DNA from: JBNAVJ01 sp049700455
GTDB lineage: Bacteria; Bacteroidota; Ignavibacteria; Tepidaquicellales; Tepidaquicellaceae
DNA length: 64,000 nucleotides
Reading direction: 5' to 3'
Assembly (NCBI GenBank): GCA_049700455.1
Contig: JBNAVJ010000007.1
Span: 57,018-121,017, forward strand
Of this stretch, positions 18,141-26,335 are shown piece after piece (the first letter of the stretch is position 1; every line of letters starts with the position of its first letter). The notes under the pieces were generated by a model. The model was given only the letters and a program-made list of their open reading frames with translations. It did no database searches and was not told where the DNA came from. Both the position numbers and the translations under genes were made by a program.

Positions 18141-19067
18141 TTATTTTCGTTTTATTCTTGAATAAAGTCCTATTGTAGGATCGACAACAAACTTTAAAAG
18201 AACTTTAAGCCATGATTTATGATAGTAAAGTGAGTCATAATATTCAGGAGCAAGTTTTTTAAGTTTAGGCAACCTCGTTCGAGGTATACTCGGAAAATCA
18301 TGATGTTCATTGTGATAACCAACATTAAATGTTAACTTATTGAGTGGCCCATAATATGAATATGTTTCCTGTTCATCGTAAAAGACATAATGTTCAGAAA
18401 TAAAATGTCCTGCTAATGGGTGCAAGCTGCCTGCAATAAAATCACATACTATTAAGTAAACAATACCCTGCCACCCAAACATTAAAACATATCCTACCAT
18501 TACAAGCAACTGAAAGATAATGTTTATAATCTGCCATTTCTTCAATTTCAAAGGATACACGAACATAGGCCTGAAAGCATAAAATAATATCTGAAAAACT
18601 GCCCAGAAAAATTTACCAATACTACCTCGAAACACTTTTACTTCCAGTTGTGAGGGAATATCAACATCTGTATTGTGTTTTCCCTGTTCTTTATGGTGTA
18701 TCGTATGATAGAGTTTAAAGGACATTGCATATGGGAATACAATTGGAATGTTAGCAATTAATGCCAACCAATTATTATAAACCTGCTTTTTAAAAGCAAG
18801 ATTATGAGTAATTTCATGAATTGCAAGAAATAGTACATGATTAATGGTAGCACCTATAAAATATGCATATAATATATACCAGACAAAATTCAACTTCGGA
18901 ATGATAAGAGACGATATGATTTGAACCACTACAAGAAAAATAGTTATAATAGCGAGTCTGATATCAGGACCGAATAATTTCCGTACTTCCGGATATTTAC
19001 TCAAAATTTCCTGTCGTCGTTTACTATGCGGTTGTGGAATATTTGTCCAGAAAAAATCGCGTTTCAT
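18141..19067 (-). CDS. Membrane fatty-acid desaturase, sphingolipid Delta4-desaturase (DEGS)-like
   Basis: A 308-residue di-iron membrane desaturase. Histidine boxes are HEITH (84-88), HTIHH (121-125) and HNEHH (252-256), with hydrophobic helices between. The N-terminal PQPHSKRRQEILSKYPE block and the C-terminal block GHFISEHYVF to YYGPLNKLTFNVGYHNEHHDFP closely match my memory of eukaryotic DEGS1, which desaturates dihydroceramide at C4. Bacteroidota can make dihydroceramides, so a ceramide-like substrate is plausible, though no sphingolipid gene is nearby. The ATG lies only 3 bases after the 3' end of tRNA-Arg(ACG) on the same strand. Confidence 0.85.
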   Translation of the reverse strand: MKRDFFWTNIPQPHSKRRQEILSKYPEVRKLFGPDIRLAIITIFLVVVQIISSLIIPKLNFVWYILYAYFIGATINHVLFLAIHEITHNLAFKKQVYNNWLALIANIPIVFPYAMSFKLYHTIHHKEQGKHNTDVDIPSQLEVKVFRGSIGKFFWAVFQILFYAFRPMFVYPLKLKKWQIINIIFQLLVMVGYVLMFGWQGIVYLIVCDFIAGSLHPLAGHFISEHYVFYDEQETYSYYGPLNKLTFNVGYHNEHHDFPSIPRTRLPKLKKLAPEYYDSLYYHKSWLKVLLKFVVDPTIGLYSRIKRK

Positions 19068-19070
19068 TTG

Positions 19071-19142
19071 TACCCCGTAGAGGATTCGAACCTCTAAAGA
19101 CAGATCCGTAGTCTGCCGGTTTATCCATTAGCCTAACGGGGC
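19071..19142 (-). tRNA. tRNA-Arg (anticodon ACG)
   Basis: Acceptor GCCCCGT pairs with ACGGGGT (one G-U pair), the T-arm is standard, and the anticodon loop CTACGGA gives ACG, normally modified to ICG and reading CGU/CGC/CGA. Discriminator is A; CCA is not encoded. The 3' end lies 3 bases before the desaturase ATG. Confidence 0.95.
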
Positions 19143-19282
19143 AAACTGATTAATAATAACAATTTTTTTAACAATTATAAAGGAAAAAATAGTGAGAGAT
19201 ATTACAGTATGGTTGTAATGAAACAGCAGTTCTTATATCCCAACACAATTTAAAATAAAAAAGAATTTTAAAATGTATAAAA

Positions 19283-19328
19283 AAACATAAGCAGAACACT
19301 TTTATAATGTTCCGCTTATGTTTTTTAA
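19283..19328 (-). terminator. Terminator downstream of the sigma factor gene
   Basis: Arms 19285-19298 and 19308-19321 form a stem flanked by A and T runs on both sides. Its one imperfect pair is A-C on the + strand but a G-U pair on the - strand, so it works best for the sigma factor gene that ends at 19367. Confidence 0.82.
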
Positions 19329-19366
19329 AAAATACTATTGTTAAATTGACACTGAACTATTTCAGT

Positions 19367-20224
19367 TCATCTACCAAGGTACTGTTTTAAATTTTTACAC
19401 CTTGAAGATTGACGTAGTTTTCTAATTGCTTTTTCCTTTATTTGACGAACCCTCTCGCGAGTTAGTTTATACTTATCTCCAATTTCCTCAAGTGTTAATG
19501 GATTTTCTTTTCCCAGTCCATAATATAACATTACCACTTCCTTTTCTCTTTGTGTAAGTGTATCAAGAGACCTCTTGATTTCTATATTAAGAGAATCTCT
19601 TTCAAGTTTGTTATCCGGCATTGTCTCAACTTTGTCTGGCATTATATCAATAAGCTTGGTATCTTCTCCGTGAACACTTGGAGCATCAATTGATACATGT
19701 CCTCCTGAGTTTTTCAAAGTTTCCAGCACATCGTAAATACTTATATCTAATTCTCCAGCAATTTCCATTGCATTAGGACTTCTCTCATGCTTTTGTTCTA
19801 ACTCCCCAATAACCTTCTGAATTTTGCTCTTTTGCTGTACAATATTAAGGGGCAATCTTACAACACGAGATTGTTCAGCAAGCGCTTGAAGAATAGACTG
19901 TCTAATCCACCACACCGCATAAGAAATAAATTTAAATCCTCGCGTTTCATCAAATTTCTTAGCAGCCTTAATTAACCCCAGATTCCCCTCATTGATAAGA
20001 TCATTGAGAGAAAGTCCCTGATTCTGATATTGCTTTGCTACACTGACAACAAACCTCAAATTAGCTTTAACAAGTTTGTCTAAAGCTTCCTTATCACCTT
20101 TTTTAATTCTTTTGGCACATTCAATTTCTTCTTCAACACTTAAAGGGACAGTCTTACTAATTTCTTTTAAGTATATATCAGTAGACTGATTTTCCCTGCT
20201 GGTATATTGTTTTCCTAATTTCAT
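19367..20224 (-). CDS. rpoD: Primary RNA polymerase sigma factor (SigA/RpoD type, short form)
   Basis: A 285-residue sigma-70 protein without a long region 1.1, the form used as primary sigma in Bacteroidota. Region 1.2 (STDIYLKEISK), region 2 (NLRFVVSVAKQYQNQG to DETRGFKFISYAVWWIRQSI), region 3 and region 4 (LTLEEIGDKYKLTRERVRQI) are complete. It recognises -10 and -35 elements and directs housekeeping transcription. It sits 93 bases downstream of rplW with its own candidate promoter and a terminator behind it, so it may be read both with the ribosomal operon and alone. Confidence 0.93.
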   Translation of the reverse strand: MKLGKQYTSRENQSTDIYLKEISKTVPLSVEEEIECAKRIKKGDKEALDKLVKANLRFVVSVAKQYQNQGLSLNDLINEGNLGLIKAAKKFDETRGFKFISYAVWWIRQSILQALAEQSRVVRLPLNIVQQKSKIQKVIGELEQKHERSPNAMEIAGELDISIYDVLETLKNSGGHVSIDAPSVHGEDTKLIDIMPDKVETMPDNKLERDSLNIEIKRSLDTLTQREKEVVMLYYGLGKENPLTLEEIGDKYKLTRERVRQIKEKAIRKLRQSSRCKNLKQYLGR

Positions 20225-20248
20225 ACTCTTCTGAATAAGATTTTATCC

Positions 20249-20277
20249 AAGATACTTAAACTAACACTTAATCGCAA
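20249..20277 (-). promoter_or_regulatory. Candidate sigma-70-type promoter of the sigma factor gene
   Basis: On the - strand TTGCGA (20272-20277) and TATCTT (20249-20254) are separated by exactly 17 bases, 25 bases upstream of the sigma factor start codon. Lineage-specific promoter consensus is unverified. Confidence 0.4.
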
Positions 20278-20317
20278 AAGTTCCTTATTAAATAATAGAG
20301 CAATACTTGACCTTTCA

Positions 20318-20614
20318 TTATTCAACAGTACCAATTAAATCAATCTTATCTTCTTTGTGAAGGGTAACAATAGCCTTCTTTCTGTCAGGTCTATAACCGG
20401 TAAATCTACCCCGTCGGGTAAATTGAGTTTTTTGTTTGCCTTTGATTATTGCAGTTCGAACACTTAAAACCCTCACATTGAACTTCTTTTCAATAGCCCT
20501 GGCTATTTCAATCTTATTCGCATTCTTGTCTACTTCAAAAGCATACTGATTGTGAGCTTCCTGAAGAAGAGTATTTTTCTCTGTTATTATTGGTCTTATT
20601 AATATTCTTTTCAT
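20318..20614 (-). CDS. rplW: Ribosomal protein uL23
   Basis: A 98-residue 50S protein that binds 23S rRNA domain III at the polypeptide exit tunnel and docks trigger factor and SRP. MKRILIRPIITEKN at the N-terminus and KIEIARAIEKKFNVRVLSVRTAIIKGK in the middle are typical. I start at ATG 20614; a GTG one codon earlier is possible. It is the last ribosomal gene of the run. The expected next gene, rplB, is absent and the sigma factor gene follows. Confidence 0.95.
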   Translation of the reverse strand: MKRILIRPIITEKNTLLQEAHNQYAFEVDKNANKIEIARAIEKKFNVRVLSVRTAIIKGKQKTQFTRRGRFTGYRPDRKKAIVTLHKEDKIDLIGTVE

Positions 20615-20630
20615 CACAGTTTAATTAAAA

Positions 20631-21257
20631 TTACAGGAGACTCTTACACAAATTTCCTACTGCTGATTTTTGAATAAGTACTGTTTTATTATTCAATATA
20701 TCATAAGTAGCTACCTTATCAGAAATCATAATATTGAGGTTGCTAATATTTCTACCAGCTTTGTACAAATTGTCATTCTTTTCCGGAACTAATAACAATG
20801 TCTTGATTTTGTCAAGATTAAGAGCTTTCAAAATCTGAACCATATTTCTTGTTTTTGGCTCATCAAATGAAAAGTCCTCAACAATTTTTATTTCATTAGC
20901 CTTTGCTTTAAGACTCAAAGCGCTTTTTCTTGCCAGTCGAGCTGCTTTTTTAGGTAACCCCAGTGTATATTTATGAGGACGCGGTCCAAAAATTGTTCCA
21001 CCTCCTACCATCAGGGGAGATCTATTTGTTCCTCTTCTCGCATAACCTGTACCCTTTTGTCTATAAGGTTTTTTTCCACCACCGCGGACTTCACCACGTT
21101 CTTTGGTTTTATGAGTCCCCTGTCTCTGGTTAGCAAGATATACCCTTACAGCCTGATAAATTAAATGATCATTTGGTTCAACAGCAAACACTTCATCAGG
21201 TAAGTTTACTGTTTCTCCACTTTCTGTTCCGTCAATCCTATATACTTTTAGTTCCAT
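20631..21257 (-). CDS. rplD: Ribosomal protein uL4
   Basis: A 208-residue 50S protein near the exit tunnel; in several bacteria it also autoregulates the S10 operon. The long basic loop (QGTHKTKERGEVRGGGKKPYRQKGTG, shown here by its conserved GGGKKP and QKGTGYAR motifs) and the RSPLMVGGGTIFGP block are diagnostic. It lies 6 bases after rplC and 16 before rplW in the same operon. Confidence 0.96.
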   Translation of the reverse strand: MELKVYRIDGTESGETVNLPDEVFAVEPNDHLIYQAVRVYLANQRQGTHKTKERGEVRGGGKKPYRQKGTGYARRGTNRSPLMVGGGTIFGPRPHKYTLGLPKKAARLARKSALSLKAKANEIKIVEDFSFDEPKTRNMVQILKALNLDKIKTLLLVPEKNDNLYKAGRNISNLNIMISDKVATYDILNNKTVLIQKSAVGNLCKSLL

Positions 21258-21263
21258 TTCACA

Positions 21264-21881
21264 TTATTTATATATTTCAATAATACCGGAATTTGGTCCG
21301 GGAACCGCACCTTTTACCAGTAATAAGTTAGAATCAGGAAAGACTTTTATTACTTTGAGATTCCTTACAGAAACATTCACATTTCCCATTCTACCTGCCA
21401 TACGCTGTCCTTTCCACACTCTTGAGGGATAGGAACTTGCTCCAATTGAACCGGGCGCTCGTTCTCTATCGCTTTGACCATGGGTTCTCACTCCACCACC
21501 AAATCCATGACGTTTTACTACCCCCTGAAATCCTCTCCCTTTGGATTTCCCTCTGACTTTAACTTTATCACCAACTTGAAATATATCCACTTTTAACATA
21601 TCACCAACTTTAACTGTCTCAACAGGAAAATCTCTGATTTCTTTTAAGTGTTTCACGGGAGTAATTTTCAACTTTTTAAATACCGACATTTGAGCCTTAT
21701 TAACTTTCTTGGGCTTCTGTTCACCAAAACCTATTTGAATTGCATTGTAACCATCGGTATCTTTAGTCTTGACCCGAGTTACAATACAGGGACCGGCTTC
21801 TATCACAGTGCAAGGAATTGCTTCTCCGGAATCCTCAAAATATGTAGTCATTCCGATTTTTCGACCTATAATGCCTAACAT
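21264..21881 (-). CDS. rplC: Ribosomal protein uL3
   Basis: A 205-residue 50S protein that starts assembly of the large subunit near the peptidyl-transferase centre. MLGIIGRKIGMT at the N-terminus, SKGRGFQGVVKRHGF and the glycine-rich tail GRMGNVNVSV are standard uL3 motifs. It follows rpsJ by 27 bases in the usual S10 order. Confidence 0.96.
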   Translation of the reverse strand: MLGIIGRKIGMTTYFEDSGEAIPCTVIEAGPCIVTRVKTKDTDGYNAIQIGFGEQKPKKVNKAQMSVFKKLKITPVKHLKEIRDFPVETVKVGDMLKVDIFQVGDKVKVRGKSKGRGFQGVVKRHGFGGGVRTHGQSDRERAPGSIGASSYPSRVWKGQRMAGRMGNVNVSVRNLKVIKVFPDSNLLLVKGAVPGPNSGIIEIYK

Positions 21882-21908
21882 TTGATAATCTGTTTAAGTT
21901 TTTACGTT

Positions 21909-22223
21909 CTAATTGTTTGCTTTCACCTCAATGTCAACACCACCGGGTGCTTCTAACTTTGTCAATGCCTCTATCATCTTATTCGAAGCATTTAGAATGT
22001 CAATCAAGCGTTTGTGATATCGCATCTCAAATTGTTCACGTGACTTCTTGTCCACGTGCGGAGACCGTAAAACAGTATAAACTGTTTTTTTTGTTGGTAG
22101 CGGAATTGGTCCGCTAACTATCCCATCATTTAGCTTGATTGTCTTTATAATCTTCTCAGTCCATTTGTCCAACAGCTGATGGTCAAACGATTTTAGTTTT
22201 ATTCTAATCTTTTGTGTTGCCAC
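21909..22223 (-). CDS. rpsJ: Ribosomal protein uS10
   Basis: A 104-residue 30S protein (also NusE in antitermination). IRIKLKSFDHQLLD, GPIPLPTKKTVYTVLRSPHVDKKSREQFE and RLIDI are fully conserved. The start codon is GTG (22223). It lies 29 bases after tuf and opens the truncated S10 group. Confidence 0.96.
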   Translation of the reverse strand: MATQKIRIKLKSFDHQLLDKWTEKIIKTIKLNDGIVSGPIPLPTKKTVYTVLRSPHVDKKSREQFEMRYHKRLIDILNASNKMIEALTKLEAPGGVDIEVKANN

Positions 22224-22252
22224 TATTTATTCTTTTAAATTAAATATTTTTC

Positions 22253-23461
22253 TTATTCAAGTATCTCCGTAACAACACCAGCTCCAACCGTTCTACCACC
22301 TTCACGAATTGCAAACTTCAACCCTTTTTCCATAGCAATTGGTGCAATCAATTCTACTTTTAATTTGTCAACATTATCGCCAGGCATAACCATATCAACT
22401 CCTTCAGGCAAAGTAACCACTCCTGTAACATCTGTGGTACGGAAATAGAACTGAGGCCTATAGTTTGATGAGAACGGAGTGTGACGACCACCTTCATCCT
22501 TTGACAAAACGTAAACCTGACACAAGAACTTAGTATGCGGTGTTATTGAACCTGGTTTTGCAAGAACCATTCCTCTTTCTACTTCTTTTTTATCCACACC
22601 TCTGAGAAGTATTCCACAGTTATAACCAGCAACGGCTTCTTTTACCGTCTTGTTAAACATTTCAGTACCAGTCACAACTGTTTTCTTGTGTTGACCAAGC
22701 CCAATAATCTCTACTTCATCACCTACTTTTGTCTTACCTCTTTCAACTCTACCGGTAGCTACAGTTCCACGGCCAGTAATTGAAAACACATCTTCAATTG
22801 ACATCAAGAATGGTTGGTCTATATCTCTTTGAGGTTCTGGAATATAGTTGTCAACCGCATCCATCAATTCCCAGATACATTTGAATCTTTCATCTTCAGC
22901 AGGAACATTTTCATCAAGACCGGCTTCCATAGCTTTTAATGCTGAACCACGAATAATTGGGATTTCATCACCGGGAAATTCATATTTAGTGAGAAGTTCT
23001 CTGATTTCCATTTCAACCAATTCAAGAAGTTCTGGATCAGCTGCATCTACTTTATTCAGAAATACAACAATTCTGGGGACTCCTACTTGACGCGCAAGCA
23101 ATATATGTTCTCTTGTTTGTGGCATAGGACCGTCTGTTGCAGCAACAACAAGAATAGCACCATCCATCTGAGCAGCACCAGTAATCATATTTTTAATATA
23201 GTCAGCGTGTCCGGGACAGTCTACGTGGGCATAGTGTCTTTTCTCTGTTTCATACTCAACGTGGGCTGTTGCAATCGTAATACCACGAGCTTTTTCTTCC
23301 GGTGCTTTGTCAATTTCATCAAATTTTTTGACCTTGGCTTTACCTTTCCTCGCCAATGCCATCGTAATTGCAGCGGTTAACGTAGTTTTTCCATGGTCAA
23401 CGTGACCAATCGTTCCTATGTTAACATGCGGTTTGGTTAGAACCAGTTCTTCTTTTGCCAT
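22253..23461 (-). CDS. tuf: Elongation factor Tu
   Basis: A 402-residue GTPase that delivers aminoacyl-tRNA to the ribosome. All G motifs are present: GHVDHGKTT (G1), DCPGHADYIKNM (G3), NKVDAAD (G4), and domains 2 and 3 are complete through the terminal GGRTVGAGVVTEI. An AGGAG lies about 10 bases before the ATG. It is preceded by tRNA-Ile on the same strand and followed by rpsJ, so the tRNA, tuf and S10 genes are probably co-transcribed. Confidence 0.98.
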   Translation of the reverse strand: MAKEELVLTKPHVNIGTIGHVDHGKTTLTAAITMALARKGKAKVKKFDEIDKAPEEKARGITIATAHVEYETEKRHYAHVDCPGHADYIKNMITGAAQMDGAILVVAATDGPMPQTREHILLARQVGVPRIVVFLNKVDAADPELLELVEMEIRELLTKYEFPGDEIPIIRGSALKAMEAGLDENVPAEDERFKCIWELMDAVDNYIPEPQRDIDQPFLMSIEDVFSITGRGTVATGRVERGKTKVGDEVEIIGLGQHKKTVVTGTEMFNKTVKEAVAGYNCGILLRGVDKKEVERGMVLAKPGSITPHTKFLCQVYVLSKDEGGRHTPFSSNYRPQFYFRTTDVTGVVTLPEGVDMVMPGDNVDKLKVELIAPIAMEKGLKFAIREGGRTVGAGVVTEILE

Positions 23462-23520
23462 TGTACTGTTTCTCCTATATAGTTTATAGTTTATTATTAA
23501 AAAATTCTGTTGCCTTTCAG

Positions 23521-23594
23521 TGGGTCAGGGAGGAATCGAACCTCCCACCTCGTGCTTATAAGGCACGCGCTCTAACCGTCTGAGCTACTGACCC
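23521..23594 (-). tRNA. tRNA-Ile (anticodon TAT)
   Basis: A perfect acceptor stem GGGTCAG/CTGACCC, a D-arm GCTCAGACGGTTAGAGC and a T-arm GGAGGTTCGATTCCTCC match the bacterial tRNA-Ile body. The anticodon stem CGTGC/GCACG encloses CTTATAA, so the anticodon is TAT rather than the usual GAT, or CAT with lysidine. It would read AUA directly. Discriminator is A and CCA is not encoded. It lies 59 bases upstream of tuf. Confidence 0.92.
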
Positions 23595-23621
23595 AGACTT
23601 CCCGATGACGGGGGAAAGCTA

Positions 23622-23652
23622 TTGTTACAAAAAGCCAATGTTTTTGTAACAA
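23622..23652. repeat. Perfect inverted repeat in the fusA-tRNA-Ile spacer
   Basis: A 12-bp perfect inverted repeat (arms 23622-23633 and 23641-23652) with a 7-base loop sits between the fusA stop and the tRNA-Ile. There is no T tract after it on the - strand, so it looks less like a classical terminator and more like a processing, pausing or protein-binding element. Confidence 0.7.
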
Positions 23653-23733
23653 CAACTTTTATAGAGCCGCTATTTGTGCCTGATACGACAAGGCTAACAC
23701 CAGCCTAACCCTTTTAAAATATATTTTAATGAA

Positions 23734-25821
23734 CTATTTTTCTTTACCCCTGACTTTCTCTACAATTTGTTCAGAGATATTTGTGGGAGTTTCATCATAA
23801 TGTGAAAACTGCATTGTATAAATCGCACGCCCCTGAGTAATAGACCTCAATGCTGTTGCATATCCAAACATCTCTGCAAGTGGAACAAGAGCCCTAATAA
23901 CCTGAGCATCTGCTCTTTGAAAAATTCCTTCAATACGTCCTCTTCTTGAATTCAAATCTCCCATAACTTCTCCCATATACTCATCTGGAGTAACTACTTC
24001 AACTTCCATAATAGGTTCTAATAGCACAGGATCAGCTTTCTTTGCAGCTTCTTTAAAAGCAATAGAACCCGCTATTTTAAAAGCCATCTCCGAAGAATCT
24101 ACTTCGTGTGTTGAACCATCAAATAATTTTGCTTTTATATCTTCCATCGGGTATCCAGCAAGCACCCCATTTTTCATTGCCTCCTGAATACCTTGAGATA
24201 CCGCTGGGATGTATTCCTTAGGAATAACCCCTCCAACCACTGCATTTTCAAAAATAAAACCTTTTCCTTTTTCATTTGGTTCAATCTCTATCCACACATG
24301 ACCATATTGACCTCGCCCACCTGATTGACGGATAAATTTTCCTTCCTGTTGAACTTTTTTTCGTATCGTTTCTTTATAAGCAACTTGGGGTTTACCAACA
24401 TTAGCATCAACTTTGAACTCTCGTTTTAACCTGTCAACAATAATCTCAAGATGAAGTTCTCCCATTCCAGAAATAAGGGTCTGACCGGTTTCTTCATCAG
24501 TACTTACTTTGAACGTTGGATCTTCATCTGACAACTTAGATAGAGATTCACTTAATCTATCACTATCTGCCTTTGTTTTAGGCTCAATTGCAATTTGAAT
24601 AACAGGCTCTGGAAAAGTTATTTTTTCAAGCACAATCGGATCGTCCTCTGAGCACAAAGTATCACCCGTTTTTGTATGTTTTAAACCAACTGCGGCAGCA
24701 ATATCTCCACAATAAACTTCTTTAAGGTCTTCTCTGTGATTAGCATGCATCTCAAGAATTCTGCCAATTCTTTCCCGCTTACCTGTGTTTGAATTAAAAA
24801 CATAACTCCCAGCAGATAATTTACCAGCATATACTCTAAAAAAACATAATTTACCTACATAAGGATCAGTCATTATCTTAAACGCAAGAGCAGTAAACTT
24901 TTCGTCATCACTTATCTGACGCGTTATATGGTCATCTGTATGTAAGTGATGTCCCCATACTTCTCCTATATCAAGAGGTGACGGCAAAAGTTCTACTACC
25001 TTATCAAGGAGATTTTGAACCCCTTTGTTCTTAAATGATGAACCACATAACACAGGGATAATTTTTACCTCTAAGGTAGCTTGACGTAAAACCCTTATTA
25101 TCTCCTGGTTCGTTATTTCTTTACCTTCCAAAAATTTTTCCAATAATGTGTCATCTATATCTGAAACAGCTTCAAGTAGTTTTTGTCTGTATTCATTTGC
25201 CTGGTTAATGTAAGATTTGGGAATCTCAATATCATCATATTTTGCACCAAGTGTGTCATCTCTGAAAATCCTTGCTTTCATTGTAATCAAGTCAATAATA
25301 CCGGCAAACATCTCTCCCTGTCCTACTGGTAATTGAATAGGGACGGCATTGGCTTTTAACCTTTCTTTCATCATTTCCACAACATTCAAGAAATTCGCGC
25401 CTGTTCTATCCATTTTATTTACAAAAGCAATTCTTGGGACCTTATATTTATCAGCCTGACGCCATACTGTTTCAGACTGAGGTTCCACTCCACCTACTGC
25501 ACAAAATAATGCAATGGAGCCATCCAGTACTCTTAAAGAACGTTCAACTTCAGCGGTAAAATCTACGTGCCCTGGGGTATCAATAATATTTATTCTATGA
25601 TCATTCCAGAAACAAGTAGTTGCTGCACTTGTAATAGTAATACCACGCTCTTTTTCCTGCTCCATCCAATCCATTGTTGCTGCACCTTCGTGGACTTCAC
25701 CCATTCTATGAACCTTACCAGTATAATACAAAATACGTTCGGTTGTAGTAGTTTTCCCCGCATCAATATGCGCCATTATTCCAATGTTTCGAACTTTCTC
25801 TATAGGTACACTACGTGGCAT
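23734..25821 (-). CDS. fusA: Elongation factor G
   Basis: A 695-residue translocation GTPase. AHIDAGKTTTTERILYYTG (G1), DTPGHVDFTAEVERSLRVLDG (G3) and NKMDRTGA (G4) are intact, and domains II-V continue to the standard C-terminus. It follows rpsG by 27 bases in the classic str order (rpsL-rpsG-fusA). A 12-bp inverted repeat and a tRNA separate it from tuf. Confidence 0.98.
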   Translation of the reverse strand: MPRSVPIEKVRNIGIMAHIDAGKTTTTERILYYTGKVHRMGEVHEGAATMDWMEQEKERGITITSAATTCFWNDHRINIIDTPGHVDFTAEVERSLRVLDGSIALFCAVGGVEPQSETVWRQADKYKVPRIAFVNKMDRTGANFLNVVEMMKERLKANAVPIQLPVGQGEMFAGIIDLITMKARIFRDDTLGAKYDDIEIPKSYINQANEYRQKLLEAVSDIDDTLLEKFLEGKEITNQEIIRVLRQATLEVKIIPVLCGSSFKNKGVQNLLDKVVELLPSPLDIGEVWGHHLHTDDHITRQISDDEKFTALAFKIMTDPYVGKLCFFRVYAGKLSAGSYVFNSNTGKRERIGRILEMHANHREDLKEVYCGDIAAAVGLKHTKTGDTLCSEDDPIVLEKITFPEPVIQIAIEPKTKADSDRLSESLSKLSDEDPTFKVSTDEETGQTLISGMGELHLEIIVDRLKREFKVDANVGKPQVAYKETIRKKVQQEGKFIRQSGGRGQYGHVWIEIEPNEKGKGFIFENAVVGGVIPKEYIPAVSQGIQEAMKNGVLAGYPMEDIKAKLFDGSTHEVDSSEMAFKIAGSIAFKEAAKKADPVLLEPIMEVEVVTPDEYMGEVMGDLNSRRGRIEGIFQRADAQVIRALVPLAEMFGYATALRSITQGRAIYTMQFSHYDETPTNISEQIVEKVRGKEK

Positions 25822-25848
25822 AAAGTCTTAACCTTCTCCCCTAAAAAA

Positions 25849-26316
25849 TTAAAATTTAAAATGTGCAAATGCCTTGTTTGCTTCAGCCATTCTGTGCACA
25901 TCTTCTTTTTTCTTAACAGCATTACCTTCGCCAACCGAAGCCGCCATAATTTCATTCGCTAACTTCTGAGACATTGTCTTTTCACCTCGTTGACGCGAAT
26001 AAGTAATTAACCATTTGATAGCAAGTGCAATCTTTCGGTCGGGACGAATCTCTGTTGGAATTTGATAGTTTGATCCACCTACCCGACGTGAACGAACCTC
26101 AATTGAAGGCTGTACATTGTTAATTGCTTTTGTAAAAACTTCCAATGGATCGCCCTTTGTTTTTTCTGCAATAATATCAAATGCCCTGTACACTATTTTT
26201 TCGGCAACTTGTTTCTTGCCTTTTTTCATAATGTTGTTTATAAACCGACCAACAAGCACATCATTGTACTTTACATCGGGCATTCTGATTCGTTTTTCAG
26301 CTCTTTTTCTTCTCAT
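25849..26316 (-). CDS. rpsG: Ribosomal protein uS7
   Basis: A 155-residue 30S protein that nucleates head assembly by binding the 3' major domain of 16S rRNA and contacts tRNA at the exit site. MRRKRAEKR, KTKGDPLEVFTKAINNV, RSRRVGGSNYQIP and the C-terminal KEDVHRMAEANKAF are conserved. It lies 19 bases after rpsL. Confidence 0.97.
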   Translation of the reverse strand: MRRKRAEKRIRMPDVKYNDVLVGRFINNIMKKGKKQVAEKIVYRAFDIIAEKTKGDPLEVFTKAINNVQPSIEVRSRRVGGSNYQIPTEIRPDRKIALAIKWLITYSRQRGEKTMSQKLANEIMAASVGEGNAVKKKEDVHRMAEANKAFAHFKF

Positions 26317-26335
26317 TACTACACTGATTGTTTAA

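Noticed and set aside
23601..23614. GC-rich mini-hairpin (CCCG/CGGG) beside tRNA-Ile
   Set aside because: A stem of only four pairs is not significant; the neighbouring 12-bp repeat is the real structure.
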